Program-made: the position numbers and the translations under genes
The notes under the pieces: generated by a model
What the model was told of the DNA's origin: nothing
What the model saw: only the letters and a program-made list of their open reading frames with translations
Database searches by the model: none
Part shown: positions 24,008-35,838 of the stretch, piece after piece
How positions within the stretch are numbered: the stretch's first letter is position 1
Layout of the letters: each line of letters opens with the position of its first letter
Assembly: GCF_947179515.1 (NCBI RefSeq)
Contig: NC_067485.1
Location: 73,355,646-73,419,645 of the forward strand
Direction of reading: 5' to 3'
From: Apodemus sylvaticus
Lineage: Eukaryota > Chordata > Mammalia > Rodentia > Muridae
Length of the DNA stretch: 64,000 bases

Positions 24008-25855
24008 TTTTTTTTATTCCATATATTCTTTATTTACATTCCAAGTGACTTCCCCTCTCCTGGATGCCCATGAACCCTCTTCCCTCCCCCTGTTCCCCAA
24101 TCCACCACTTCCTAATTCCCTGTCCTGGTATTCTCCTACACTGCTCTACTGAGCCTTTCCTGGACCAGGGGCCACCCCTTCCTTCTTCTTGGGCATCATT
24201 TGATATGTGAATTGTGCCTTGGGTATTCCAAGCTTCTAGGCTAATATCCACTTATCAGTGAGTGCATACCACAAGTATTCTTTTCTGACAGGGTTACCTC
24301 ACTTAGTATGTTCTCCAGCTCCATCCATTTGACTAAGAATTTCATGAATTCATTATTTTTAATGGCTGAATAGTACTCCATTGTGTATATATACCACATT
24401 TTCTGTATCCATTCCTCCATTGAGGGACATCTGGGTTCTTTCCAGCTTCTGGCTATTGTACATAGGACTGCTATGAACATAGTGGAGCATGTATCCTTAT
24501 TACATGCTGGGGAATCCTCTGGGTATATGCCCAGGAGTGGTATAGCAGGGTCCTCCGAAGTATCATTTGCTGTTTTCTGAGGAACCTCCAGACTGATTTC
24601 CAGAGTGGTAGTACCTGCTTGCAATCCCACAAGCAGTGGAGGAGTGTTCCTCTTTTTCCACATCCTCACCAGCACCTGTTTTCTCCTGAGTTTTTGATCT
24701 TAGCCATTGTGACTGTTGTGACATGAAATCTCAGGGTTGTTTTGATTTGTATTTCCCTGATGACTAAGGATTTTGAACATTTCTTTAGGCGCTTCTCACC
24801 ATTCAATATTCTTCAGGTAGAAATTCTTTCTTGAGCTCGGTTCCCCATTTTTAAGGGGGGTGTTTAGCTCTCTATAGTCTACCTTCTTGAGTTCTTTGTA
24901 TATCTTGGATATAAGCCCTCTGTCAGATGTAGTGTTGGTAAAGATCTTTTCCCAGGTTGTTGGTTGCTGTTTTGTCCTTTTGACAATGTCCTTTGCTTTA
25001 CAGAAACTTTGTAATTTTATGAAGTCCATTTGCCAATTCTTGATCTTAGAGCACAAGCTATTGGTGTTCTGTTGTGGAAATTTTCCCCTGTGCCCATGTC
25101 CTAAGGGTCTTCCCCGGTTCCCTTTTTATTAGTTTCAGTGTGTCTGGATTTATGTGGAGGTTCTTGATCCACTTGGACTTGAGCTTAGTACAAGAAAATA
25201 AGAATGGATCAATTTGCATTCTTTTGCATGCTGACCTCCAGTTGAACCAGCACCTTTTGTTGAAAAGGCTATCTTTGTTTCCACTGGATGATTGTAGCTC
25301 TCTTGTCAAAGATCAAGGGACCATAATTCTGTGGGTTCATTTCTGGGTCTTCAATTAAATTCCACTGATCTACTTGCCTGTCACTGTACCAATACCATGT
25401 AGTTTTTAACTCAATTGCTCTGTAGTACTGCTTGAGGTCAGGGATACTGATTCCCCCAGAAGTTCTGTTACTGTTGAGGATAGTTTTAGATATCCTGGGG
25501 GTTTTTTTGTTTGTTTGTTTGTTTGTTTTTGTTTTTGTTTTTGTTTTTGTTATTCCAGATGAGTTTGAGAATTGCTCTTTCTAAGTCTATGAAGAATTGA
25601 GTTGGGATTTTGATGGGGATTTCTTTCTTAGCCTGTTTATCCTTTGAGTATAGGAAGGCTACTGATTTGCTTGAGTTAATTTAATATCCTTTGCTGTTAA
25701 TTTAAAAACACTTTGCTGAAGTTGTTTATCAGCTGTAGGTGTTCCCTGGTGGAGTTTTTTGGGTCACTTAAGTATCTTATCATATCATCTGCAAATAGTG
25801 ATAGTTTGACTTCTTCCTTTCCAATTTGTATCCCTTTTGTCTAGTCCTTGATTTT
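24008..25855 (-). mobile_element. 5'-truncated L1 (1.85 kb) nested in an older L1
   Basis: A T tail and 'tttacattccaagtgacttc' begin the antisense 3' UTR. ORF2 C-terminal remnants follow, for example the frames 24241-24675 (TANDTSEDPAIPLLGIYPE) and 24796-25056 (FIKLQSFCKAKDIVKRTK). The element contains a (TTTG)n expansion at 25501-25552 and ends near 25855 within ORF2. Both ORF2 pieces are frameshifted, so it is inactive. Confidence 0.8.
25501..25552. repeat. (TTTG)n/(TTTTTG)n tract inside an L1
   Basis: Four- and six-base T-rich units interrupt an otherwise normal ORF2 sequence between 'gatatcctggggg' and 'ttattccagatg'. Confidence 0.9.
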
Positions 25856-26250
25856 AGTGGGATTGCTTCAAGGGGGTTATTTATGTCCTTCTTGAAGCCC
25901 TCTGTTAGCATCATGAGCCGTGATTTTAAATCCAATTCTTGCTTTTCTGGTGTGTTGGAGTATCCAAGACTTTCTGTTGTGGGAGAATTATGTTCGGATG
26001 GTGTCATGTCGCCTTGATTTCTGTGGATAATGTTCCTACATTTGCCTTTTTGTCATCTGGTTATCTCTGGTGTTAGTTGGTTCTGCTGTCTCTGGCTTGT
26101 CTCTCCTGTGTGCATGGAAGCCTGTATCAGCACCCCTGGGTGACTGGCTCTTCCCTGGCATAGAGTGTTGTGGCATTGCCCAGATCCTAAGTGCAGGTGG
26201 GGCTCTGGCCAACCCTATCCCAGCTGTTTCTCTCTGTTCTTCCATAGTTC
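25856..26250 (-). mobile_element. older L1, right-hand part (ORF1 start and 5' UTR)
   Basis: 'gggttatttatgtccttctt' resumes the antisense ORF1 sequence interrupted at 24007. The following GC-richer DNA to about 26250 resembles an L1 5' UTR. Together with 23385-24007 it frames the nested copy. Confidence 0.7.
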
Positions 26251-27570
26251 TAAGATGCTCTCATTATTCCTGTCATTCATAGGATAGACAACCTGAATAC
26301 TGAACTTCATCTTGTTTTGCCTCGACTTGTAGACATTGGTATTCCTAGACTGTCAAGTAGGGCAGATCCCCTGGTGATCATGGCACTCCCTCAGCCAGAA
26401 GCTTTTCTGTGCATGACAAACAGCATTCTCCTTGCTATCACTAGGCAGAAACCCATCTGTTGCATTTATTTTGACTTCTGAAATCCACCTGTCTGGAAGA
26501 CACTTATGGGAGAGGTCCTAAAACATTCAGCTGACAGTTATGTGCAATTCAAAAACAGAGCGAGGGAGGAGGAGCCACTTGCACAGAGCCCTTATGAAAA
26601 CTGTAGATGAAGTCAGAATTGCACCCCCAAGTCTGACTGCTTTTTCACCTTTGAAAGGCAGGAAACTTAGTTGTATGTAACCTATGCTTGTGAGATGCTT
26701 TAAGGTGCTAGACAAAAGACACTAAATAACATCCCAAATTATTTACATTTGTTGATACCTCAAGGGACTACCAATCTAAATGTAGACAATCAGTTGTTAA
26801 AGTATAATTGACTGACAGCTTTACTTGGTCAAGAGATAACCTAGGGTATATCTGTAATATGAAGATGCTCCCAGAGACAAATAGGTCCTAGGGGCTCTGA
26901 CCTAATGAATGGTTTAATCCATTGATGGGTTGAGAAAATTGAACAGATTATGTGCAGCTGTGGGAAGTATGGTCCAGTTAGAGGAAGTAGGTCACTGAAG
27001 GCTCTGTGTTACCCTGCCCTGTGTTGTCATGGTTCCTATCTGCTTCCTGCCTGGCATGAGGTGAGCAACTACCGCCCCTACTTTCTTACACTGCCAGGAT
27101 ACTTTGTCTCACTCAGAAACCCAAAGCAAGTGACCGTGGGCTGAAACCATGAGCAAAATCAACCCTTCCTCTTTTAAGTTGTTACTGCAGGGCATTCTGG
27201 TGCAGATCCTTATGCTGGCTGACCAATCAGCTCTCTGATGTCAGGATATTGGCAGGGAAAGCTTGTTCTAGACTTTTCCTATTGCTACTGATTTCTTGCT
27301 GGTAATCTCTGGATACCCTTGTCTGATATTAGAATCATTTTTGCACACCAGGCTCCCAGGGCAAGTCCTACTATGTCTTATAGTCCTGGTTCATAAGGAT
27401 GCTAGTCAGTAGATTAGGAGCCAAACTCAACAAACTGTGAACTATGGGGGAGCACAGTTTAGAAGTACAGGGGACTGGGACTGTGAATTATCCAAACTCC
27501 ACAAAGCTGGTTAGGAATGAAAGGGATGTTATCAACAGGCAGTGTCTGGTCTTTCATAGTGTCTCCTTTG
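26251..27570. other. intergenic sequence, nothing recognised
   Basis: Mixed-composition DNA with only short open frames. No SINE, LINE or exon signature was found by eye. Confidence 0.45.
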
Positions 27571-27574
27571 ATGA

Positions 27575-27686
27575 TTCCTTCCTTCCTTCCTTCCTTCCTT
27601 CCTTCCTTTCCTTCCTTCCTTCCTCCTTTCTGTTCCCTTCCTCTCTCCATCCCTCTCCCTTCTTCCTATCTTTTCTTTCTTCCTGA
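27575..27686. repeat. (TTCC)n pyrimidine tract
   Basis: TTCC tetranucleotides grade into an imperfect pyrimidine-rich tail that appears to be the A-rich end (reverse complement) of the next B1. Confidence 0.9.
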
Positions 27687-27785
27687 ATGGGATCTTACTA
27701 TGTAGATCAGGGTAGCCTTGAATTCAAGATCCCCCTGCCTCAGTCAAGTTTTGGGATTGCAGATGCCTAACACCACACCCTGCTA
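27687..27785 (-). mobile_element. B1-like SINE, antisense, diverged
   Basis: 'gggatcttactatgtagatc' and 'gggattgcagatgcctaaca' correspond to reversed B1 blocks, with many substitutions. Confidence 0.7.
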
Positions 27786-27999
27786 TTAGCCACATACAAA
27801 TAAAAACACAACCCTATGCAGACATCAGCATCTGAACTACATCTTACTTCTTTTTTAAGTTTCATACTGGTGTGCCCACCTGCTTTCCTGGAGTCTCCAC
27901 TGTAACAAATCATGGATTGCTCAAGTGTTGCTGTACAAAAGAGCTCAGGTTATATCCAGCTGTCCTCCCTGTCTCTTTCTGTGTGTCTCTTTGTCTCTT

Positions 28000-28085
28000 T
28001 TTCTTCCTGTCTCTTTCTCATGTAGCCCAGGCTGCCCTCAAACTTGCTGTATAGCCCAGAATGACCTTAAATTTATAATCCTGCT
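28000..28085 (-). mobile_element. B1-like fragment
   Basis: 'tcatgtagcccaggctgccc' followed by 'aatgaccttaaatttataat' is a reversed, old B1 or proto-B1 fragment. Confidence 0.6.
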
Positions 28086-28119
28086 CCTCTGCTTCCCTTA
28101 GACAGACTCATGGGAAGTG

Positions 28120-28262
28120 ATGGAGCAGGGCTGTGGAGGAGGCTCAGTAGGGAGAGTGCTTGGCTTGTGTGCATGAGGCCCAGCACTGTGTAAATAAAGC
28201 AGGTGGTACATGCCTGTGATTCAGCATGGGGAGGCAGAGGCAGAAGGATCAGGAGTTCAGGT
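28120..28262 (+). mobile_element. B4-type SINE (ID-like head plus B1-like body)
   Basis: An ID-like part (gctcagtagggagagtgctt, then aggcccagcactgtg) is followed by a B1-like part (gcaggtggtacatgcctgtg, then gaggcagaggcagaaggatc). That order is the B4 arrangement. Confidence 0.75.
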
Positions 28263-28265
28263 TCA

Positions 28266-29700
28266 CCACTAGCTTTATGTTGTCTGTGCTTCATCATATC
28301 TCATGGCCCACATTGGTCATTGTGCCATTCAAAACCCACAGAGTAATAGAAACATGTTTCACTGCTCCTACTGTATTCTGGACCCTGGGGATGTGAGAGC
28401 GGCAAGATGTGGCTTCTGGTCTCCATTGTGAGCCGACTTGGCCGAGGCAATAAAGCAAAGGTGCTTTGTGAAATTCAGAGAGGATAGGATGAAGTGACTC
28501 AGAGGTATGCACAGGAAAGAGCAGATTTGCGATGAAGCCACACACAACTCTGTTTCAGCAGGATTACTAGTTACAGGCACTCAGTGAGGATTCTGGGCTC
28601 TTCAGCTCTAATTTGCGCAGACTGTCCATGACCAGCAGATGGCGCCAAACGACTGACTGAAGTCAATTGGCAGTGCCTCTCAGGAAAAACCTAAGGAAAG
28701 CACTCTGTCAGATTAAGACCTTTTGATTTGCCCATTTTAATAGTACATATATATCAAAATAAAAAAATCAGACAAAGAAATGGCTTCCCTTGAGGAATTG
28801 TGGAATCATGGGAATAGAAATCAGGAAGTACTTCAGTGAAATAGCATCCCAATACAGACTGGCATAGAGAACTCCCATGACTGTGCATACATATGTGTAC
28901 TCATGCATTTTGAGTATACACATGTGTGAGTGTGCACATGTGTATATGTGTATCTATGTACATATGTGAGTTTGTGTGAATATGTGGGTAAAATGCATGT
29001 GTTGGTTTATATATAGTTTCTGTATGTGTTTGAGGGTTTGTGAGTGGGTGCATATGGTCACATACAAGCTTAACCATGGTGTATGTTACATGTGAGTGCA
29101 TATGTATGATTGTGAGGAATGTGAGTGTAAGTGTATGTATATATCCATGTATGAATGTGGGCATGTATAATTTTATTTTTGAGAGTAATTAAAAAATAAA
29201 ATAGATGAGGAATGGAAGGATTGACATATTTTTAAAGGGCAAAGGTACGAGTGTTTATGACTCTTGAGGCAGTGGAACCTGGGAGAATGGAGCCTAAGCA
29301 CCAAGACATATTAAACCCTCCGGCCGTAGCCAGCTTCACTCAGAGAATCAGACAATCTATACTCTAACAGTTAAGAAGAACCACATGAGTACAGTTTACA
29401 GTCACAAAGACAAGCCACACGTGACAGAAACATGTTCGTCTACATAGGCATATAAACAAACAACAATAGCCAAGTAAAATGAATGATCTGATGTAAACTC
29501 TCTCCTGTCCGCCATACTTGGGAGGGACATGAAAACACATTTCAGGAACAAGTCTGTGCTTGGAAGAAACAGGTCACAGGACTCTTGTCTTGTTTCCTAG
29601 GAGTTTTCTCACAAGCACTCAGAATTGTCCTCACCACACTGTTCTTGGACTGTATTCTGACATAGCAATACTTAGAAGAACTTCTGAAGAGATACTGGAG
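28266..29700. other. intergenic sequence with a diffuse TG/TA-rich stretch
   Basis: No gene or SINE is recognised. Bases 28880-29165 are a degenerate, alternating purine-pyrimidine stretch rich in TGTG and CATATG, probably a decayed microsatellite. Confidence 0.5.
28632..28645 (+). promoter_or_regulatory. CTCF-like motif 1
   Basis: CCAGCAGATGGCGC fits all 14 positions of the commonly used core CCASYAGRKGGCRS. It lies outside any SINE I recognise. Binding is not shown. Confidence 0.5.
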
Positions 29701-29712
29701 GTGTGCTTGTGT

Positions 29713-29718
<6 letters not shown>

Positions 29719-29752
<34 letters not shown>
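29719..29752. repeat. (GT)n microsatellite
   Basis: Uninterrupted GT array. Confidence 0.95.
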
Positions 29753-29753
<1 letters not shown>

Positions 29754-30287
29754 CAAATGAATATGAGAGTGAGACCTTGATATGAAGATATTCATTAGAA
29801 GTCCCAAAGAAATTACTCAAATCTGTTTTTTCCAGTCATCTTAGATGAATATTGAATAAATGGAAGATTGGGTGGGTGGGGCACCAGCTCATTCAAGGAC
29901 CATCCTGAATTCAGCTCCATCCTTTGAAGTTATTTGTCTCATGAAACTCCAATCCAGTGCTCCAGGGACTGGCATCACTGACAGGGGCCTGATAAAGAAG
30001 GTGGCCTGGGCCAGAAAACTCACTGGTGAGTTCAACCCAGCCAACAGGAGCTCACATTCTCTTTGTGAGCCTTGTATAAGCCGTCATTAAAATAAAGTTG
30101 TGGGCAGGAATGGAAGTGCACTCAGAGGAAAGGCAGGATGAAGATAAGGGTCAAGACCGGCTGCCAAATGAGACCTTGCTTCAAATGGGAAAAAAGATGT
30201 CGTCAGCTGATAAAGTGGAGAATACAATGCCACACGGTGCCATCTAATGTGGCCGAGGAACCCAAGGCTAAGTAAAGAAGCCACATT

Positions 30288-30353
30288 TAGGGACTGGGGG
30301 TGGGATATAGCTCAGTGATAGAGTGAGTGCTTACCCTGCAAGAAGCCCTGGGG

Positions 30354-30356
<3 letters not shown>
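30288..30356 (+). mobile_element. ID SINE with CA-rich tail
   Basis: 'gatatagctcagtgatagag' and 'aagaagccctggg' match the tRNA-Ala-like ID core with its Pol III A-box region. Its tail merges with the CA array at 30357. Confidence 0.85.
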
Positions 30357-30416
<60 letters not shown>

Positions 30417-30530
30417 ACATACACACATACACACACATACACACAAACGTACACACATACATACATACACACATACATACACATACACACATACACACAC
30501 ACACATATACACACAAACACACACACTTCA
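30357..30530. repeat. (CA)n with CATACA variants
   Basis: Pure CA for about 50 bp, then higher-order CATACA/CACATA units to 30530. Open frames across it (poly-HT, poly-VC) are not genes. Confidence 0.95.
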
Positions 30531-30889
30531 GTGTCCTATCACCTAGTCTGAGACATTTCATAAAGAAGACAAAAAAGAGCATCAGGAGGCAGTGTCTTTG
30601 GCACATCAGCATCAGCATCAGCTGTCACACTGTACCAAAGTTCCCATCATCCCACCATATCAGTTGCCTCAAAACTCAAGGTCCTGTCCTGTTAGAAAGC
30701 TGATGTCTTACACAAAGCGCACCATATGGTTACTAGATTTGGAATAGCTACAAAATCTGAAAGAGAGGAACAGTCTTTATGGTTTCTTCTAATTAATAAT
30801 TTTAATTTATTAATTAAACCAGGAAAGATTTCCTAGTAAGTCAAGGACTCAAGTCTGTGTCCTAAAGACTCACCAGCTGCTTTTAAAGA

Positions 30890-31020
30890 TACAGGCTCCC
30901 ATCTGGGTGCAAGGCACATGCCTGGAATCCTGGCACTTGAGCTGACACTGGAGGATAGCTTGCGTTCAACATCTCAGGACCAGCCAAGGTAATGTTGTAG
31001 GACCTCTATATTAAAAAAGA
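30890..31020 (+). mobile_element. B1-like SINE, diverged
   Basis: 'gcacatgcctggaatcctgg' and 'ggaccagccaaggtaatgtt' correspond to degraded sense B1 blocks, with an A-rich end. Confidence 0.55.
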
Positions 31021-31265
31021 AATAAAAGGTATAATTCTAGAAATTGTGATTAAAGAGTTGACATTTTAAGCAATAACTTCTGGGGTCTAAGGTGAGGACA
31101 GTAAGACCTATTTCTCCTTTGTCCAGCCTGGCCTGAAAGTCTTGATTTTCCTGTCTCAGCATCCCCAGAACCAGGACCAGCATACATAACATGCAAAGCC
31201 AGAGACTTCACAGAGAAATATTATCCTAAGCAAAGGCTGACTTATTTGAGAGGCATTCACTTTTT

Positions 31266-31270
31266 CTTTT

Positions 31271-31338
<68 letters not shown>

Positions 31339-31356
31339 ACTTTCTTTCTTTCTTCT
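31266..31356. repeat. (TTTC)n microsatellite
   Basis: About 90 bp of TTTC tetranucleotides with minor interruptions. Confidence 0.95.
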
Positions 31357-31479
31357 TTCCTGAATTTATTAGTTCAACACCCACTTCTGTGCCCTATTAT
31401 TGAGATGCCAGACACAGTACATATATGGAAGACTCAATTCTTGCAATTCTTGCCTGGCAGGAGGATACACACATATGTA

Positions 31480-31524
<45 letters not shown>
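31480..31524. repeat. (CA)n microsatellite
   Basis: CA dinucleotide array. Confidence 0.95.
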
Positions 31525-31525
<1 letters not shown>

Positions 31526-31598
31526 TGTGACATATATATGAACATCAAGTATATATTGTCACATATGTGAATAATTAAAATATTGGATGGAAAAATAT

Positions 31599-31600
31599 AT

Positions 31601-31648
<48 letters not shown>

Positions 31649-31658
31649 TATATCACAT
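31599..31658. repeat. (TA)n microsatellite bounded by an inverted repeat
   Basis: A run of TA dinucleotides is bracketed by ATGTGATATATA (31599-31610) and its reverse complement TATATATCACAT (31647-31658). The whole unit can fold into one long hairpin. Confidence 0.85.
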
Positions 31659-31689
31659 TAGACTGCAGAGACATGTTTGCTTATTGGTA

Positions 31690-31810
31690 CATTTTCCTTA
31701 TTTTTTTCTTTCAGATCTGTCTCATGCACTGTAGGCAGGCCTCAAGGTTCACTCTGTAAAGGAGGGTGACTTTGAACTCTCGATTCCTTCTGCCTTCACA
31801 TCTCAAGCTT
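31690..31810 (-). mobile_element. B1/B4-like SINE fragment
   Basis: 'aaggttcactctgtaaagga' and 'gactttgaactctcgattcc' look like reversed B1 blocks with strong divergence. Confidence 0.45.
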
Positions 31811-32149
31811 TGTTTCAGAATTTGTCCCCATGCCCAGATGCTGCGAGACCTCTGAAGGATGTCCTGTGAACACAGACTAGAGGGGCTGAGGGAGGAGCAG
31901 CTGGCCTGTGGACACAGTGGGATGTTTTCTGGGCTGACAAGTGGTTAGCAGTAAATTAGTGGAGAACACTGAGAAGAATTATCTTTACATTTTACTTCCA
32001 AAGCACAAACATGGTTAATATTCTTTAGCCTACACTAAAGATAGCCAGGCAGCAAAGCCAGACTGGGGATTACAGCTCTGATCTCATTAAGCACTTGCAG
32101 AGAAGAAATGAAGGAGGAGAAGCCTGACTCAGCAAAATCGACTTGCTCT

Positions 32150-32340
32150 AAGAAGTATTTATTTTTATATGTATGTTTATGTGTTAGCCTACACATATGC
32201 ACCATAGGTGCGCCTGCTGCCCATGGAGGTCAAAAGGCAGCATGGGATCCCCTGGAACCAGAATATCTGGGTTCTGGAAACTGAACCTGAGTCCTCTGCA
32301 AGAGCAGTAACTGCTGAGCAATCCCATAAGCCCCCATGCT
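32150..32340 (-). mobile_element. B2/B3-type SINE, antisense
   Basis: 'gaggtcaaaaggcagcatgg' through 'gcaagagcagtaactgctga' is the reverse complement of a B3-type body and tRNA-derived head. Confidence 0.85.
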
Positions 32341-32389
32341 TTCTTTTAATGTAAGAGAGTCCATTTGGTGTCGGTATCAAAAATGCAAA

Positions 32390-32580
32390 TTTTGGGGGCC
32401 TCAATGTATGGTTCTGTGGCTGCTTCTAGCACCCACATGGTAGCCCACAACCATCTGTATTGTATTTCCAGAGGATCTGACATCTCTGGTCTCTATGAAT
32501 ACCAGGTACCAACATATGTGTATAGTGTATGTGCACTGACATATGTGCATATACACACCCATATATACAGAATAAAGCTT
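32390..32580 (+). mobile_element. B2/B3-type SINE fragment, sense
   Basis: 'gtagcccacaaccatctgta' and 'ccagaggatctgacatctct' are B2-family blocks, followed by an alternating TG/CA tail ending near 'aataaagc'. Confidence 0.75.
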
Positions 32581-32945
32581 ATTGCTTGTGATTGCAGGAG
32601 AACATCCATGCAGTGAGCTCACAGGCTTTACTGTCTTTATAATAGGATTTTGTCTGCTTTGTCCAGAGCATTCCAAAAAGTTAAAATTTTGACAGTAAGG
32701 CACACAAAGAAAGTAACTAGATATAACCATAGACAACATTTAGGCCTTCCTGAGGTCAATGGAGGAACATTATATGATTAAAAGTTAATTCCTGTTTTAA
32801 CAGATGCTTATATTTATATATTTACATTCTTCTGCTTAAATGTGCTGCCTTTCTAGCCTCTATTTTGCTGACTTTATTAGACATGTGTTAGCTTTCTAGT
32901 TCCAATGACCACACAGCTGAAAGACACAACTTTAAAAGAGGAGGA

Positions 32946-33120
32946 TCAGACTGGAGAGATGGCTCAGCAGTTAGGAGCACTGACTGCTCTTCCACAGGTC
33001 CTGAGTTCAATTCTCCATAACCACATGGTGGCTCACAACCATCTGTAGTGAGATCCCATGCCCTCTTCTGGTGTATCTGAAGAGAATAACAGTGTGCTCA
33101 CATGCATAAAGAAACCTTAA
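32946..33120 (+). mobile_element. B2 SINE
   Basis: 'actggagagatggctcagca' head, 'gtggctcacaaccatctgta' body and 'catgcataaagaaacctta' tail. This is one of the better-preserved B2 copies in the window. Confidence 0.95.
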
Positions 33121-33780
33121 GGGTGGGGGGAGGATGGATGTTGGCTCTCAGTTTCAGAGCTATCATCTACCAGGGCAGAGGGGCTGTGGCAAACAGAGAT
33201 GTTCACAGGACGACAACAGGAAGCAGAGGAAAGGGAGCACAAGCAGGGGTGACTAGGGTAAAACCAGTCCCTGAGGACATTCCTGCAGGGATCCATTTCT
33301 TCTGTGAGGCCCACCTCCCACTTTTCAACACTTCCCATGATTAAGTCAGCACCGTTAGAATCTGCCTATAAAAATGCCCTCATAGACACACCCAGAGGCA
33401 CACTATACCAACCTCCTACCTGTTTATTATTGATCAAGCTGACAACTAGGATTTAGCATCTGTGCTGGTTTGTATACACTTGGCCCACGGAGTGGCACTA
33501 TTAGGAGTTGTGGAGGAAGTGTGCTGCTGTCGGAGTGGACTTTGAGACTCTCATCCTGTTTGGAAGCCAGTTTTTTCCAGGTTGCCTTCAGAACAAGAAG
33601 CTCTCTTGTAGAACTCTCAGCTCCTCCAGTACCACGCCTTCCTGGATACTGCTGTGCTTCCCACCATGATGACAACGGACTGAACCTCTGAACCTGTAAG
33701 CCAGCCCCAGTTAAATGCTGTCCTTTACAAGACTTGCCATGGTCATGGTGTCTCTTCACAGCAATGAAACCCTAAGACAA
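33121..33780. repeat. two adjacent rodent dispersed repeats
   Basis: The part from about 33460 ('gtgctggtttgtatacactt') through 'cagcaatgaaaccctaagac' at 33780 resembles a rodent DNA-transposon-like repeat that I associate with the URR1 group, although the name is uncertain. A second copy is at 52625-53020. The part 33121-33450 resembles the repeat at 38030. Neither encodes protein. Confidence 0.5.
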
Positions 33781-33854
33781 CATTGTATTATATAAAAACA
33801 TTTGAGTCTGTTCCTCCTTTCCCAGTCTCAGTCTACTCTCTATCACTATCTTTT

Positions 33855-34165
33855 TTTAAAGATGTGTTTATTTATTCTATATATATGAGTGCACTGTAGC
33901 TGTACTGCTGGTTGTGAGCCATTATGTGGTTGTTGGGAATTGAATTCAGGACCTCTGCTCACTCTGACTTGCTTGCTCCAGCCCAAAGATTTATTTATTT
34001 ATTATATGTAAGTCCACTGTAGTTGTCTTCAGACACAAGAGAAGAGGGCATCAGATCTCATTACAGATTGTTGTGGGCCCCCATGTGGTTGTTGGGATTT
34101 GAACTCAGAACCTTTGGAAGGGCAGTCAATGTTCTTAACTGCTGAGCCATCTCTCCAGCCTTCTC
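33855..34165 (-). mobile_element. two B2-type SINEs in tandem, antisense
   Basis: Two units each start at a T-rich tail (agatgtgtttatttattcta; aagatttatttatttattat). The first ends early at 'gcttgctccagccc' and the second runs through 'ctgagccatctctccagcc'. The second is nearly complete. Confidence 0.85.
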
Positions 34166-34630
34166 AGTCACTATCTTAGAACACTCATACCAGAATCTCT
34201 AACAAAGTGTGCTCTAGAGTTCCCTTTGTGCTTCACAGAGGTGGTATAGTCCAGTGTGTAGAGCAGACTGTGGAACCCAGTGATTAAGTTTTCAATTCCA
34301 GGTCCATTTTACTGCTTGTGTTTCTTTGATGTAACTACTTAGACTTGATTGGTTCAGTTCCTCTGCCTGTAGCCACGAAAGGGTTATGATGACTGCATGC
34401 CGCTGTGCACATTCATACTCCTCCATGGAAGCCATTCGGATTGGCCTAGACTAAGGTCAGTGGCACACAGGGCCAGGACTGTTTTGTTTTCGTGGAGAAT
34501 ACAGGCAGACTGGAGATGGACTATACTTGAAAATCAAATATAAGACGGGGCTGAAAAAATCTTTTTCTTTTAATTTGGTACAAAAATACTTAAGACTCTA
34601 TAAGAAAGTGTAATATAAAACCACATTGTG

Positions 34631-34800
34631 CCAGGTAGAGGTGGCACACACCTTTAATCCCAGCACTTGAGAGGCAGAGGCAGGAGGATTTATGAGTTCT
34701 AATCCAGCCTGGTCTATAGCGTTAGTTCCAGGAGAGCCAGGGCTACATAGAGAAACCCTGTCTCAAAAATCAAAAACAAAAACAAACCAAAAGCCAACCA
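34631..34800 (+). mobile_element. B1 SINE
   Basis: 'gccaggtagaggtggcacac' through 'agagaaaccctgtctcaaaa' with a long A-rich/CCAA tail. Well preserved. Confidence 0.95.
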
Positions 34801-34904
34801 ACCAACCAAGTAAACAAACAAAAAACCCAGTTGTGCTTGTTTAAAACTCGAGACTAGCAAGAGCCAGGACATAGGATGAAGTGCAGTTGGTAGCAGTGCA
34901 CTCA

Positions 34905-35140
34905 TGCTGGGTCTGGGGAGATGCTGTCAGGACAGTGCTTACAGTGCAAGCACAAGCTCTGAGTTTGGCTCCCCAGCACCCTCAGGAAAAGCTAAGTGTG
35001 ATAGCACTTCTGTAGCTCCAGCATCAGGTGAGTGTTGGGAGAGGGCAGAGAGAGGAGGCTCCTTGGAGCTCCATGGTCAACCTGTTATCAGACTCCATGA
35101 GCTCCAGGTTAAATCAGAGACCCTGTCTCAAAAACCAGAA
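34905..35140 (+). mobile_element. B4-like SINE, diverged
   Basis: 'ggggagatgctgtcaggaca' with 'ggctccccagcaccctc' is a tRNA-derived head. 'agcacttctgtagctccagc' and 'gagaccctgtctcaaaaac' form a B1-like second half. Confidence 0.65.
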
Positions 35141-35289
35141 TGGAGAGCAACTAAAAATGACGAGAATGTTGGCATCTCATCTCCACATGTATGTACACAC
35201 ATGTACAATATGTACATGTTCATATATCACACATATATACGAAGTGCACTGGTAATTCTTAGGTCATAAAACTAGAGTTATAAAAAAGG

Positions 35290-35650
35290 AAGGAACCTCA
35301 ATTGAGAAAAGGCCTCCATGAGATCTGGCTGTAAGGCATTTTCTTATTTAATGGCTGGTGATGGAAGGACCCAGCTCATCGTGGGTGGGGCCATCCCTGG
35401 GCTGGTGGTCCTGGGTTCTATAAGAAATCAGGCTGAGCATGGTTTGGAGAGCAAGCCAGCAGGCAGCACTCCTCCATGGCCTCTGCATCAGCTCCTGCCT
35501 CTAGGTTCCTGCCCTGCATGAGTTCCTGTCCTGACTTCCTCCAATGATGGATTACATTGTGGAAGTGTAAGTCACACAAGCCCTTTCCACCCTAACTTGC
35601 TTTGGTTTGGGGTTTCATCACAGCAATGGTAACCGTGACTGAGACACAAA
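35290..35650 (+). repeat. rodent dispersed repeat, unnamed
   Basis: 'ctccatggcctctgcatcag' through 'catcacagcaatggtaaccg' is a block that I recognise as repeated in mouse DNA. A related, more diverged copy is near 52190-52400. The 67-codon open frame inside it is not a gene. Confidence 0.55.
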
Positions 35651-35838
35651 AAACACACTGTGTTTTCCTTTGTACATGCAATGCGCGGGCCACACATTTG
35701 ACTTTAAGCTTCTTAGCAACCATTGCAAAAAGGGAAACCTGACTGGTTACTCATCAGATTAAAAGAGGCCAGTTGCTCAATAGAAGAATTGTTCCTTATG
35801 TTAGGACCACACATTTGTTATGTTAAGACATTGACATA

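Noticed and set aside
23573..24073. 166-codon plus-strand frame with hydrophobic segments
   Set aside because: It is the opposite strand of L1 ORF1-region sequence and of a nested L1 tail. The hydrophobicity comes from reversed coiled-coil codons.
30288..30356. tRNA gene at the ID element
   Set aside because: It has a tRNA-like A-box region but no complete cloverleaf. It is a tRNA-derived SINE, like the other ID, B2 and B4 heads in the window.
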